Shown here piece by piece: positions 50,256 to 59,435 of a stretch of DNA of 64,000 nt (positions within the stretch are counted from its first letter, which is position 1; each line of letters begins with the position of its first letter). Position numbers and translations under genes: made by a program. Source of the DNA: Streptomyces werraensis (lineage in GTDB: Bacteria; Actinomycetota; Actinomycetes; Streptomycetales; Streptomycetaceae); assembly GCA_014656175.1 (NCBI GenBank), contig BNBX01000019.1:1-64000 (forward strand), in the 5' to 3' direction. The notes below the pieces were generated by a model that was not told the DNA's origin, did not search any database, and saw only the letters and a list, made by a program, of their open reading frames with translations.

Positions 50256-51973
50256 TGACCGGCTCCGGGCGGCCCCGGGCCGTCGTCGTGGGCGCCGGCC
50301 CCGTCGGACTGACCGCCGCACACGAACTCGCCCGCAGGGGCGTCGCGGTGCGCCTGATCGACGCCGCCGACGGACCCGCGCGCACCAGCAGGGCGGTGGC
50401 CGCGCACCCGCGCACCCTGGAGACGTTCGCGCAGATGGGCATCGCCGACGCCGTGATCGCGCGGGGCCGCCGCAACCGGGCCTTCACCATGTACGCCCGC
50501 GGGCGCCGCCTGGTGCGCCTGGAGGCCGACTACTCCACCATGCCGACCTCCCACCCGTACTCGCTGATCGTCGCCCAGACCGACACCGAGGCCGAACTGC
50601 GCCGGGCCGTGGCCCGGCACGGCGTCGAGGTCGAGTGGGGGACCCGCCTGACCGCGTTCGAGCAGGACGACGACCGCGTGGTGCTGCGACTGGCCCGCGA
50701 CGGCCGGGAGGAGGACGTCGAGACGTCGTGGCTGGTGGGCTGCGACGGCGGGCACAGCACCGTGCGCAAGCTGCTCGGGCTGGAACTGCTCGGGGAGACC
50801 AGCGAGACCTGGATGCTCGCCGACGCGCCCGTCGACATCGACCTGCCGCCCGACACCATCTACTGGGCGCACACCGGCAGCCAGACGATGATGATGGTGC
50901 CCTACGCCCGGGACGGGTACTGGAGGCTCCTCGACACCGCGCCCGGTCCCGACGCCGCGTCCCGGGCCGCCGCGGACGCCGCCGGCACCGCCGCCCGGTT
51001 CGGCGCCAAGCTGACGGCCGGCCTCGGACGCACCGCCCGGGTCGGCCCACCGGAGTGGACCTCCGTCTTCACCTTCCAGCAGCGCATGGTCCGGCGCATG
51101 CAGCGGGGCCGGGTCTTCGTCGCCGGAGACGCCGCGCACGTGCACAGCCCCGCCTCCGGCCAGGGCATGAACACCGGCATCCAGGAGGCCTACAACCTGG
51201 CCTGGAAACTGGCCCAGGTCGAGCAGGGGCACGCGGGACCGGAACTGCTGGAGACGTACAGCGAGGAGCGGGTGCCCATCGGCGAGGCCCTGCTCGGCTC
51301 CACCCGCACCGCCACCTCCCTCGTCCAGCTCAAGAACCTCCTGGCGTCGGTGGCGCTGCCCGTCGTCTTCACCGTCGTGCGCAACGTGCCGAGACTGCGG
51401 CGCGCCATCCAGCGCAAGGTGCTCGGCGGCATGTCCGGACTGCGCCTCGGCTACCCCGGGTCCCCGCTGACCACCCCCGACCAGCACCCGCACCTCACCG
51501 TCGCCGGACCCGCGCCCGGCGAGCGGGCCACCGCGGCCCCGGTCCACGACCCCGACGTGCCCGGCTTCCGCGCCCTGCACGAGGAACTGCGCGACCCCCG
51601 CTGGTCGCTGCTGCTGGCCGGCGGCGGCACCGGACCGGGCGACGGACCCGCCGGCGTCGCCGTCACCGCCGCCGTGCAGTACGGCGAGTGGCTTTCCGTC
51701 CGCACCGTAGGGGGCGGCCCCACCGAGGGCCCCGCCCCCCTCACCGACCCGGACTCCGCGCTGCGCCGGGCGCTCGGCCTGGCGCCCGGCTGCTGGCTGC
51801 TTGTCCGCCCGGACGGCTACGTCGCCGCACGCGGCCGCACCCTGACCCGCACGGCGCTGGAGCAGTCCCTGGCCCCGCTGCGTCCGGCCACCCGCCTCGC
51901 CGGGGAGCCCCCGCGCGAACCGGCCGTCGCACGCCCCGCCCCCGCACCCCGCTCGAAGGAGGACCGACCGTGA
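50255..51973 (+). CDS. FAD-dependent aromatic polyketide hydroxylase with thioredoxin-like domain
   Basis: A 572-residue class A flavin monooxygenase: VVVGAGPVGLTAAHELARRG at the start, WLVGCDGGHSTVRKLLG in the middle, FVAGDAAHVHSPASGQGMNT near residue 290 and a C-terminal thioredoxin-like part with LLVRPDGYVAARG. A hydrophobic stretch (LASVALPVVFTVVRN) near residue 365 follows the FAD domain. The start overlaps the ligase stop by one base (TGATG). It is a likely tailoring hydroxylase of the aromatic core. Confidence 0.88.
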   Translation: MTGSGRPRAVVVGAGPVGLTAAHELARRGVAVRLIDAADGPARTSRAVAAHPRTLETFAQMGIADAVIARGRRNRAFTMYARGRRLVRLEADYSTMPTSHPYSLIVAQTDTEAELRRAVARHGVEVEWGTRLTAFEQDDDRVVLRLARDGREEDVETSWLVGCDGGHSTVRKLLGLELLGETSETWMLADAPVDIDLPPDTIYWAHTGSQTMMMVPYARDGYWRLLDTAPGPDAASRAAADAAGTAARFGAKLTAGLGRTARVGPPEWTSVFTFQQRMVRRMQRGRVFVAGDAAHVHSPASGQGMNTGIQEAYNLAWKLAQVEQGHAGPELLETYSEERVPIGEALLGSTRTATSLVQLKNLLASVALPVVFTVVRNVPRLRRAIQRKVLGGMSGLRLGYPGSPLTTPDQHPHLTVAGPAPGERATAAPVHDPDVPGFRALHEELRDPRWSLLLAGGGTGPGDGPAGVAVTAAVQYGEWLSVRTVGGGPTEGPAPLTDPDSALRRALGLAPGCWLLVRPDGYVAARGRTLTRTALEQSLAPLRPATRLAGEPPREPAVARPAPAPRSKEDRP

Positions 51974-52782
51974 CCGCCGCCCGACCCGCCGTCACCCCCG
52001 ACGGCCCCACCGCCCCCGTCGCCCTGGTCACCGGCGCCACCAGCGGCATCGGACTGGCCGTGGCCCGCGAACTGGGCCGCGCGGGCCACCGCGTCTTCCT
52101 GTGCGCCCGCACCGACGCCGACGTCAAGCAGACCGTCGAGGACCTGCGCGCCGAGGGCCTCCAGGTGGACGGCCAGGCCGCCGACGTGCGCTCCCGCACC
52201 GCGGTGGCCGACCTGGTGCGTGCCGCGGTGGACACGTACGGGCCGGTCACGGTCCTGGTCAACAACGCCGGACGCAGCGGCGGCGGCGTCACCGCCGACC
52301 TCACCGACGACCTCTGGTACGACGTCATCGACACCAACCTCAACAGCGTGTTCCTGGTGACCCGCGAGGTACTGAAGAACGGCGGCCTGTCCGGCGCCGC
52401 ACACGGACGGATCATCAACATCGCGTCCACCGCCGGCAAGCAGGGCGTGCTGCTCGGCGCCCCCTACAGCGCCTCCAAGCACGGCGTCGTCGGCTTCACC
52501 AAGGCCCTGGGCCGCGAACTCGCGCCCACGGGCGTCACCGTCAACGCGGTCTGCCCGGGCTACGTCGAGACGCCGATGGCCTCCCGCGTACGGCAGGGGT
52601 ACGCCGCCGCCTGGGACACCACCGAGGACGCGGTGCTGGAGCAGTTCGAGGCGAAGATCCCCCTCGGCCGCTACTCCACGCCGCAGGAGGTCGCCGCGCT
52701 CGTGGCCTATCTGGCCTCCGGACCGGCCGCGTCCGTCACCGCGCAGGCGATCAACGTCTGCGGCGGACTGGGCAATTTCTGA
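51970..52782 (+). CDS. Type II PKS ketoreductase (ActIII-like)
   Basis: A short-chain dehydrogenase of 270 residues with LVTGATSGIGLAVARELG for NADPH, VNNAGRSGGG, and the catalytic Ser-Tyr-Lys set in NIASTAGKQG and PYSASKHGVVG. It groups by motif with ActIII-type reductases that reduce the C-9 carbonyl of the nascent chain. Its GTG overlaps the hydroxylase stop (GTGA). The downstream di-domain aromatase is the usual partner for C9-reduced chains. Confidence 0.93.
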   Translation: MTAARPAVTPDGPTAPVALVTGATSGIGLAVARELGRAGHRVFLCARTDADVKQTVEDLRAEGLQVDGQAADVRSRTAVADLVRAAVDTYGPVTVLVNNAGRSGGGVTADLTDDLWYDVIDTNLNSVFLVTREVLKNGGLSGAAHGRIINIASTAGKQGVLLGAPYSASKHGVVGFTKALGRELAPTGVTVNAVCPGYVETPMASRVRQGYAAAWDTTEDAVLEQFEAKIPLGRYSTPQEVAALVAYLASGPAASVTAQAINVCGGLGNF

Positions 52783-52820
52783 GACGACGTCGGACCACGA
52801 CGTCAGAGAAGAGGTGTGTG

Positions 52821-53777
52821 GTGACGGGTGAGCGCGTGCACAGGACGTCGCACTCGACCGAGGTGGACGCACCGGCCGGGATCGTCTACGGACTGATCGC
52901 GGACGCGGTGCGGTGGCCGCTGTTCTTCCCCCCCAACGTCCACGTCGAGAAACTGGAGACGGACGGGACCAACGAGCGCCTGCGCATGTGGGCGACGGCC
53001 AACGGCCAGGTGCGGTCCTGGATCTCGCGGCGGGTGCAGGACCCGGCGACCCGGCGGGTGGAGTTCCGCCAGTCGCACCCCCAGGCGCCGGTGGAGACCA
53101 TGCACGGCACCTGGGCGGTCGAGGAGCTGCCGGGCGGCACCACCCTGCTGACCCTGCTGCACGACTTCACCGTCCACGGGGACCGGCCGCAGGACGTGGA
53201 CTGGGTGCAGCGCGCCGTCGACACCAACTCCCGCGCCGAACTGGCCGGCCTCAGGCAGCTCGCCGAGCGCTGGCGGCACTTCGACGAACTGGTGCTGTCC
53301 TTCGAGGACTCGGTCCGCGTGGACGCCCCCGCCGAGCTGGTCTACGACTTCCTCTACCGGGCCGGCGACTGGCCCCGGCTGATCCCCCACGTGTCCCGGC
53401 TGGAGCTCACGGAGGACGCGCCCGGCGTCCAGGTCATGGCGATGGACACGCTCACCGCGGACGGCGCCGCGCACACCACCGAGTCCGTGCGGATCTGCTT
53501 CCCGCACGCCGGCCGCATCGTCTACAAGCAGACGGCCACCCCCGCGCTGATGGAGGCGCACACCGGCGAGTGGTCCGTGGTGTCCGACGGCAGCGGGACG
53601 ACCGCCGTCTCCCAGCACAGCGTGGTGCTGCGCGAGGACGCGGTCGAACGTGTCCTCGGCCCCGGCGCGGACCTCGCGCAGGCCCGCCGATACGTCCGCG
53701 AGGCCCTCGGCCGCAACTCCACGGCCACCCTCGAACTGGCTCGGGAACACGCCGAGTCCGCGGTCCGCGCCGGCTGA
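52821..53777 (+). CDS. Di-domain aromatase/cyclase (SRPBCC)
   Basis: A 318-residue protein made of two START/Bet v1-like halves: STEVDAPAGIVYGLIADAVR then FEDSVRVDAPAELVYDFLYR. The two-domain form is the type that aromatises the first ring of C9-reduced polyketides (ActVII-like), in contrast to single-domain enzymes for unreduced chains. It starts at GTG 52821 (GTG 52818 is possible) after AGAAGAGG. It is the third gene of the hydroxylase-ketoreductase-aromatase run. Confidence 0.92.
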   Translation: MTGERVHRTSHSTEVDAPAGIVYGLIADAVRWPLFFPPNVHVEKLETDGTNERLRMWATANGQVRSWISRRVQDPATRRVEFRQSHPQAPVETMHGTWAVEELPGGTTLLTLLHDFTVHGDRPQDVDWVQRAVDTNSRAELAGLRQLAERWRHFDELVLSFEDSVRVDAPAELVYDFLYRAGDWPRLIPHVSRLELTEDAPGVQVMAMDTLTADGAAHTTESVRICFPHAGRIVYKQTATPALMEAHTGEWSVVSDGSGTTAVSQHSVVLREDAVERVLGPGADLAQARRYVREALGRNSTATLELAREHAESAVRAG

Positions 53778-53898
53778 ACCGCCCGTGCGCCCGGGGTCCG
53801 TCGCGGCTCCGGGCGCACTCCAGCGCCGCCCGGGACAGTCGACGGTGGAGTCATTCCACGGATCCCGGCGGGCCGCACGAGGACAGGACGGTGAGGCG

Positions 53899-54153
53899 AT
53901 GAGCACGGACGCCAGGGCGAGGACGGCGGCGTACCTCTCCAGGTTCTTCCCGGTCCACGACCTCGGGGACGACGACGACATCTTCGAGCAGGGCTACGTC
54001 AGCTCCCTGTTCGCGCTCCAACTGGTGGCCTTCGTCGAGCGCGAGTTCGACGTCACCGTCGAGGAGGCGGACATGGAACTCGAGCACTTCCGCACCCTCC
54101 GCGCGCTCGACGCCTTCGTCACGCGCAAGCAGTCCGTGCGGGCGGGCGTCTGA
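53899..54153 (+). CDS. Acyl carrier protein of FkbJ/methoxymalonyl type
   Basis: An 84-residue carrier protein. Its attachment site reads EQGYVSSLFALQLVAF (Ser36), like the GFVNSL sites of dedicated hydroxy/methoxymalonyl and aminomalonyl ACPs rather than the DSL of PKS ACPs. The helix VTVEEADMELEHFRTL also fits that group. It is encoded before an acyl-CoA dehydrogenase gene, again as in those pathways. No FkbH-type glyceryl transferase is in the window, so the loaded acyl group is unknown. The ATG follows GGTGAGGCG. Confidence 0.82.
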   Translation: MSTDARARTAAYLSRFFPVHDLGDDDDIFEQGYVSSLFALQLVAFVEREFDVTVEEADMELEHFRTLRALDAFVTRKQSVRAGV

Positions 54154-54306
54154 CGGCACACCCCCGGGCCGCGTCCGCGCGGTGGTCCGGCCCGGCTCCG
54201 GCACCGCTCCACCACCGCTGCGGCCGCTCACGAGGCGGCACCGCCAAGGTGGTCCCCAGGCGTGCGAGAGACCCCGTCAGGGGACGAAGGAGCTGATCAC
54301 CGCGCC

Positions 54307-56079
54307 ATGACCGGCACCGCGCAGACCGCAGCCGCAGCCGCGTCGGCGCCCGGCGGCCCGCCGGGCCGCTGGGAGGCGGACGCACGCGCGCGTGCGGCAC
54401 GGCTCGAAGCCCTGCTCGGCGACCCGTACGAGCCGGCCAACCCACACGGACTGCGCGCCCTGTTCGACGCCGACGGCCGGCGCACCCCACCGCCCGACAC
54501 CGAGGCCCTGCTCGACGAGGAGGGCTGGGCCGCCGAGTTCGTGCCCGCCGCGTACGGCGGCCGGCTCACCCGCGCGGACCTGCTCGCCCGGGCCCTGCGC
54601 CCGGTCTTCCGGCGGGACGTCGCCCTGGGCTTCGGCCACGGCATCACCTCGATGTTCGCGACCGGCGCCGTCTGGGCGGCCGGCGACGAACGCCTGCGGC
54701 ACGAGGTGGCCGCCCTGCTGCTGGGCGGCGGACGCGCCACGATCCTGCACCACGAACTCGCCCACGCCAACGCCATCCTGCGGGACGAGTTCACCGCCCG
54801 CCCGGCCCCCGGCGGCGGCCACCGCCTGTACGGCCGCAAGGACGTCGTCATCAACGCCTCGCGCGCCGACGCCCACGTCGTCTACGCCCGCACCGACGCC
54901 GCCCGGGGACCGCGCAGCCACTCGGTGTTCCTCCTGGACCCCGCGCGGGCCGCGCCCGGCACCATGCGCCACCTGCCGCGGGTGGAGACCTCCGGCATGC
55001 GCGGAGCGCTCTTCAGCGGCCTGGAGTTCGAGGGCCGCGCCGTGCCGGGGGACACGCTCGTCGGCGGCCTCGGCGACGGCGTCGCCCTGGCCCTGCGCAC
55101 CTTCCAGGTCAACCGCAGCGTGATCTGCGGCGTCGTCACCGCCGCCGCCGACACCGTCCTGCACTCCGCGGTCCGCGCCGCCACCACCGGACGCGCCGGC
55201 CCCGTCGCCCGCCGCTGGCACAAGCCCCTCACCGGCGTCTTCGCCGACCTGCTGGCCTGCGACGCGATGGCCACCGTCGCGCTGCGCGCGCTCGGCCTGC
55301 TGCCCGGCCGGGCCCATGTGTGCGCCGCGGCCGTCAAGTACGTCGTCCCCGACCTGCTGCGGGAGGACCTGGAGGAGCTGGCCGCCGTGCTGGGCGGCCG
55401 GGGCTACGACCTCGACAGCCCCGAGTACGGCGCCCTCGACAAGCTGGTCCGGGACCTGCCGGTGGCCGGCCTCGGCCACGCCGGCACCGCCTCCTGCCAA
55501 GCCGTGATCGTCCCGCAGCTCCGGACGCTGGCGGAGACCGCCTGGTTCGCCGAGGAGGAGCCGCCGCCCGAACTGTTCCGCCCGGGCGCCGAACTGCCCG
55601 CGCTGGACTTCCGGACGCTGGGCATCGCGGGCGGCGGCGACTTCATGGCGGCGTCCCTGGCCGGCTCGGCCGCCCGCCTCGCCGCCGGCCGCGCGGTCGG
55701 CGGCCAGATCGGCGCGCTCGCCGAACTCGCCGAGGCGTTCGTCGCCGAACTGCGCGCCCTGCGCGAGACCTGCCGGACCCTGCCCCCCTACGGCAGCCGG
55801 GGCCTCGCCGACCCGGCGGTGTGCGTCCTCAGCGACCGCTACAGCCTGCTCGTCGGCGCCGCCGCGGTCCTCGGCGTCTGGGAGGGCCAGGACGGCACCG
55901 ACCCGTTCCTCGCCGACCCGGCCTGGGCCGTGCTGGCCCTGTCCCGGCTGGGCGCCCGGCTCGGCGTCCCCGTGCCCGACCTGCCCGACGGCTGCGTACG
56001 ACAGGTGCTCGACGAACTGATCCGCCGCTACCGGTCCGGCCTCGGCTGCGACCTGGACGCCACCGTCCTGGCCCAGTGA
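54307..56079 (+). CDS. Acyl-CoA/acyl-ACP dehydrogenase family protein
   Basis: A 590-residue flavoprotein of the acyl-CoA dehydrogenase superfamily, longer than the usual 380-400. The N-terminal helical and beta parts (GHGITSMFATGAVWAAGDER; HELAHANAILRDEFTARP) and the C-terminal helical part are recognisable. It has an added 150-residue helical tail. The catalytic Glu could not be placed by eye. It lies 153 bp after the ACP gene, so an ACP-bound acyl chain is the probable substrate. Candidate jobs are side-chain desaturation or extender-unit oxidation. Confidence 0.78.
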   Translation: MTGTAQTAAAAASAPGGPPGRWEADARARAARLEALLGDPYEPANPHGLRALFDADGRRTPPPDTEALLDEEGWAAEFVPAAYGGRLTRADLLARALRPVFRRDVALGFGHGITSMFATGAVWAAGDERLRHEVAALLLGGGRATILHHELAHANAILRDEFTARPAPGGGHRLYGRKDVVINASRADAHVVYARTDAARGPRSHSVFLLDPARAAPGTMRHLPRVETSGMRGALFSGLEFEGRAVPGDTLVGGLGDGVALALRTFQVNRSVICGVVTAAADTVLHSAVRAATTGRAGPVARRWHKPLTGVFADLLACDAMATVALRALGLLPGRAHVCAAAVKYVVPDLLREDLEELAAVLGGRGYDLDSPEYGALDKLVRDLPVAGLGHAGTASCQAVIVPQLRTLAETAWFAEEEPPPELFRPGAELPALDFRTLGIAGGGDFMAASLAGSAARLAAGRAVGGQIGALAELAEAFVAELRALRETCRTLPPYGSRGLADPAVCVLSDRYSLLVGAAAVLGVWEGQDGTDPFLADPAWAVLALSRLGARLGVPVPDLPDGCVRQVLDELIRRYRSGLGCDLDATVLAQ

Positions 56080-56177
56080 CACCCCCGGCACCGCGGCCGG
56101 CCCGGCGGCGCAGACCGCACGCGGACGGCACCGCCCCGCACCCCCGCCTGCCCGACCCACGGAAAGGGTGGACCGAA

Positions 56178-57059
56178 GTGGACCCCCTGACAGACACCGG
56201 CACCGTCGACACCGACCGCATCAGCGAACCCGTCCACGTCGGCGGCCCCGACGGCCCCTGGCAGCGGGTCCGCGAGGACATGCGGGCACGCGGCAACGCC
56301 ACGGTGTTCACCACGTGGGGAGAGTGGCTCGGCACCGCCGTCACCGACCCGGGCCTGCGCCCCCTGCTGGGCCGGGACTGGCAGCGTTACCGGCGCACCA
56401 CCGACCCGCTCATCCGCTACCGGTTCGTCACCTCGCGCCTGGTCACCAAGTTCACGGCCGCCGCCGCGCTGGACACGCGGGCCACCGACCTGAACCTGGC
56501 GTACAAGATCGGCGGGCGGCCCTACCTGCGCGGTCTCGACCAGGTCGACATCAGCCTCACCCACACCGACGACCTGATCGCCGTGGGCGTCAGCCGCAAC
56601 GGCCGGATCGGCGTGGACGCCGAACCCGCCGGCCGCCCCATGTCGTTCGACCTGCTGCACGGCCACATGTGCAGCCCCGCCGAACGCGCCGAACTGGAGC
56701 GGATGCCCCCCGAGCAGCGGTCGGCGGCCCTGCTGCGGCTGTGGACCCTGAAGGAGGCGTACACCAAGGCCATCGGCCAGGGACTGCGCCTGGGCTTCAC
56801 CGAGTTCGGGTTCGGCGGCGGCGGCGAAACGGGCCTGCTGACCCCCGGCGGCCGGCCCGCCTCCCGCGGCGAATGGGCCTTCGGCACGCACCGGGTGCTC
56901 GGCCGCTACCTCCTCAGCGTCGCCTGCCACGACGCCGGCCTGGACACCTCCCGCGACACCGCCGCCGGCAGCATGCTCGACGAGGGCTTGATGAGCGCCG
57001 TCGCCGGCTTGCTCGACGCCGGACCGCCGGACGGCCCCGCGCCCGGTCCGGGCACCTGA
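56178..57059 (+). CDS. Sfp-type 4'-phosphopantetheinyl transferase 2
   Basis: A 293-residue PPTase with GRIGVDAEPAGRPM (the second acidic ligand is in the GVDAE form) and RLWTLKEAYTKAIGQGLRLG. The N-terminal part (MRARGNATVFTTWGEWLGTA) differs strongly from PPTase 1, so the two are not recent duplicates. GTG 56178 follows GGAAAGGGTGG. It probably serves the FkbJ-type ACP two genes upstream. Confidence 0.92.
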   Translation: MDPLTDTGTVDTDRISEPVHVGGPDGPWQRVREDMRARGNATVFTTWGEWLGTAVTDPGLRPLLGRDWQRYRRTTDPLIRYRFVTSRLVTKFTAAAALDTRATDLNLAYKIGGRPYLRGLDQVDISLTHTDDLIAVGVSRNGRIGVDAEPAGRPMSFDLLHGHMCSPAERAELERMPPEQRSAALLRLWTLKEAYTKAIGQGLRLGFTEFGFGGGGETGLLTPGGRPASRGEWAFGTHRVLGRYLLSVACHDAGLDTSRDTAAGSMLDEGLMSAVAGLLDAGPPDGPAPGPGT

Positions 57060-57090
57060 GCCACGGGCGCCGGCCCTGTCCAGCGCCGTG

Positions 57091-57119
57091 TCAGCGCGGT
57101 GTCGGGCCCGTGTCGGCGC
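57091..57119 (+). promoter_or_regulatory. 11-bp direct repeats upstream of the condensation-domain gene
   Basis: TCAGCGC (57091), TCGGGCC (57102) and TCGGCGC (57113), each preceded by GTG, recur with 11-bp spacing. They lie in the 212-bp gap 57060-57271. This is weaker than the other SARP-like sites. Confidence 0.4.
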
Positions 57120-57271
57120 AGCCGCGCATACTCGTCGGGCGTTCCCACAGAGGGGAGGGAGGGGGCCTTCGAGCCGCACGCCGAGGTCGTGCACACAGCC
57201 GCCGTGCACACCGCCGTACGCGTGGACGTACGCCGTACGCGACCACGGAAGGTGCCCGCCCCACACCGTCG

Positions 57272-59365
57272 ATGACCGCACACCACAGAGCACCGAAGCC
57301 ACCGCCCGGCCGGGACACGACCGTCGTCCTCGACCTCGGTCCTGCCCCCCACGACGACCCGGCACTGGAAGTGCTCGGCCCGCTGGACGGGGACCGGCTG
57401 GAGGCCGCCCTCGACCAGGTCGCCGTCCACCACCCCGACGCGCCCGCCCGGCCGCACCGGGTCGAGGGTCACGGGCCCGCGCGCCACACCCTGCGGCTGT
57501 CCCCCGGGACGCCCGGCGCCGCCTTCCCCTGGGGCCTGCTCGCCGACCTGCTCACCCACCCGGCGCCAGGCGCCCGCACCACCCGGTCCGTGCCGCCCAC
57601 CGCACTCCAGCGCGAACTGCTCGCCGACGCCGACGCCCACCCCGGCCGGCACGTGGAGCGCCTGACCTGGGCCTGGCACGGCCGGCTCGACCCGGAGCGG
57701 TTCCGCGCCTCCTGGCAGTCCGTCGTCGACCGGGAAAGCGTCCTGCGCGCCGCCTTCGGCGACGGCCCCGAACCGCTGCTCCTGCTCCACGACGACGTGA
57801 CCGCGGAGGTCCTGTGGCTGCCCGAGGGCACGGTCGGCTGGCCCGACCTGGTCGCGCACGACGTCCGGCGCGGACTCGACCCGCGCCTGCCCCCCGCCCT
57901 GCGGGTCACCGTCCTGGACGGCGGATCCGCCGGGCGCGACGGTGACACGCCCTCCCGGGTGCTGCTCACCTACCACCACGCGCTGCTCGACGACTTCAGC
58001 GCCCGCCTGCTCGTGCGCGAGTTCCACCGCGCCTACCTGGCCGGCGGCCGGCTGCCCGGCGGCGAACGGCGCCCCGACATCCGGGACTACGTCCGCTGGC
58101 TGCACCGTCAGGACACCGCGCCGGCCCGTGACTACTGGTCGCGGTCCGCGCCCCGCGCCGACGCCGTCTCCCCCGTCCCGCTCACCGCGCCCCCGGGGCC
58201 GGCCGCCGCGTCCCCCGTTCCCGCCGGGCGCGCCGAGGTGCGGCTCGACGCGGCCCTCACCGAGCGGCTCACCGCCTGGGCCGCCCACTGGGGCAGCACC
58301 GAGAGCGGCGTCCTGCAGACCCTGTGGGCCGTCCTGCTGTACCGGGCCAGCGGGGCGAAGGGCCCGGCGCAGGTCCGCTTCGGCGTCGCCGCCTCCGGTC
58401 GCGGCATCCTGCTGGAGGGCGCCGAACGCCTCCCCGGCCCCCTGCGCACGGCGCTGCCCCTGAGCGTCGAGGTCGACCCCCGGTCCACGGTGGCGACCCT
58501 GCTCGCCGAGGTGCGCGACCGGATGCTGGACATGGCGGCCTACGAATGGGTCTCGCCCGGCCAGATCCGCGACTGGTCCACCTCCCCGACGCCCGTGTCG
58601 CAGGCGTCCGCCTCCGCGCTCCCGGACGGCAGCCTCCTGGTCTTCGAAGGCGGCCCCCGCCCCCTCGACGACCTGTCGGCCGGACTCGCCGTGCTGGGCG
58701 TCCGGGTGGGACGGCCCGAACCGCTGGGCGCCCGCACCGCCTTCCCCGTCACCCTCGTCACCCGGCACGACGCCGACGGTGGACTCGTCCTGACCGCGTC
58801 CCACGACAGCTCCCCCTACGCCGACGCGACCGCGGTGCTCGCCGACAGCGCGTCGCTGCTGACCGAGGTGCCCTACCTGGCCGCCGACTCCACCACCGTC
58901 GCCGACCTGCTGCGCCTGCTGTCCACGGCCCCCGCCGCACCCACCGCCCCCGCCGGTCCGCCCCCCGCCGCCGGGCCCGGGGCGGACACCGAACCCGCGC
59001 TCGTCCCGCTGCGGCCGGCCGCCGGCCCCGGCGCGGGCACCGTCTGTCTCGTCCAGACGCACGGCCTGCCCCGCACGCGCTACGCCCGGCTCGCCGAGGC
59101 CTACCGGGGCCCCGAGGCGGTCGTCCTGCTGCGCACCACGGGAAGCGGCCGGTCCGCCGCACCGCACCCCGCGCGGGACACCGACCCGCTGCTCGTCCTC
59201 GCCGCCTTCTCCGGCGGCGGCACCGCCGCCTGCGAGACCGCCCGGCGCATCGCCGCGGACGGAGGAGGGCCCCCGCTCGTGGTGCTCACCGGTACCACGA
59301 CCGACGACGCAGCCTTCGCCAGGACGCTCGAATCCGTCGCCGCACGAGCCGGACGCCCCAGGTGA
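57272..59365 (+). CDS. Stand-alone condensation domain with truncated thioesterase-like C-terminus
   Basis: A 697-residue protein. The main body is an NRPS condensation fold: PPTALQRELLADADAH start motif and YHHALLDD with His235, His236 and Asp240 of HHxxxD intact, though the following Gly is Asp. Its last about 110 residues (from TVCLVQTHGLPRTRYARL) look like the first half of a thioesterase with Ser647 in AFSGGG. No room is left for the catalytic Asp and His. It may join a carrier-bound acyl group (from the ACP at 53.9 kb) to an alcohol or amine on the aromatic core. The start lacks an obvious strong ribosome site. Confidence 0.8.
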   Translation: MTAHHRAPKPPPGRDTTVVLDLGPAPHDDPALEVLGPLDGDRLEAALDQVAVHHPDAPARPHRVEGHGPARHTLRLSPGTPGAAFPWGLLADLLTHPAPGARTTRSVPPTALQRELLADADAHPGRHVERLTWAWHGRLDPERFRASWQSVVDRESVLRAAFGDGPEPLLLLHDDVTAEVLWLPEGTVGWPDLVAHDVRRGLDPRLPPALRVTVLDGGSAGRDGDTPSRVLLTYHHALLDDFSARLLVREFHRAYLAGGRLPGGERRPDIRDYVRWLHRQDTAPARDYWSRSAPRADAVSPVPLTAPPGPAAASPVPAGRAEVRLDAALTERLTAWAAHWGSTESGVLQTLWAVLLYRASGAKGPAQVRFGVAASGRGILLEGAERLPGPLRTALPLSVEVDPRSTVATLLAEVRDRMLDMAAYEWVSPGQIRDWSTSPTPVSQASASALPDGSLLVFEGGPRPLDDLSAGLAVLGVRVGRPEPLGARTAFPVTLVTRHDADGGLVLTASHDSSPYADATAVLADSASLLTEVPYLAADSTTVADLLRLLSTAPAAPTAPAGPPPAAGPGADTEPALVPLRPAAGPGAGTVCLVQTHGLPRTRYARLAEAYRGPEAVVLLRTTGSGRSAAPHPARDTDPLLVLAAFSGGGTAACETARRIAADGGGPPLVVLTGTTTDDAAFARTLESVAARAGRPR

Positions 59366-59435
59366 CCGGCATGCCGGCGGCGCAGCGACGGCCGGGTCCG
59401 CCGGCCGTCGTCGGACGCCACACCACTGGAGAGCC

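Noticed and set aside
53778..53898. SARP-type repeats before the FkbJ-like ACP gene
   Set aside because: No heptads at 11- or 22-bp spacing could be found.
22309..59365. Assigning the type II cluster to a named product such as rubromycin, alnumycin or trioxacarcin
   Set aside because: The gene set (tandem ACP, degenerate KS, ligase-ABM fusion, condensation protein) did not match any cluster I can recall with confidence.
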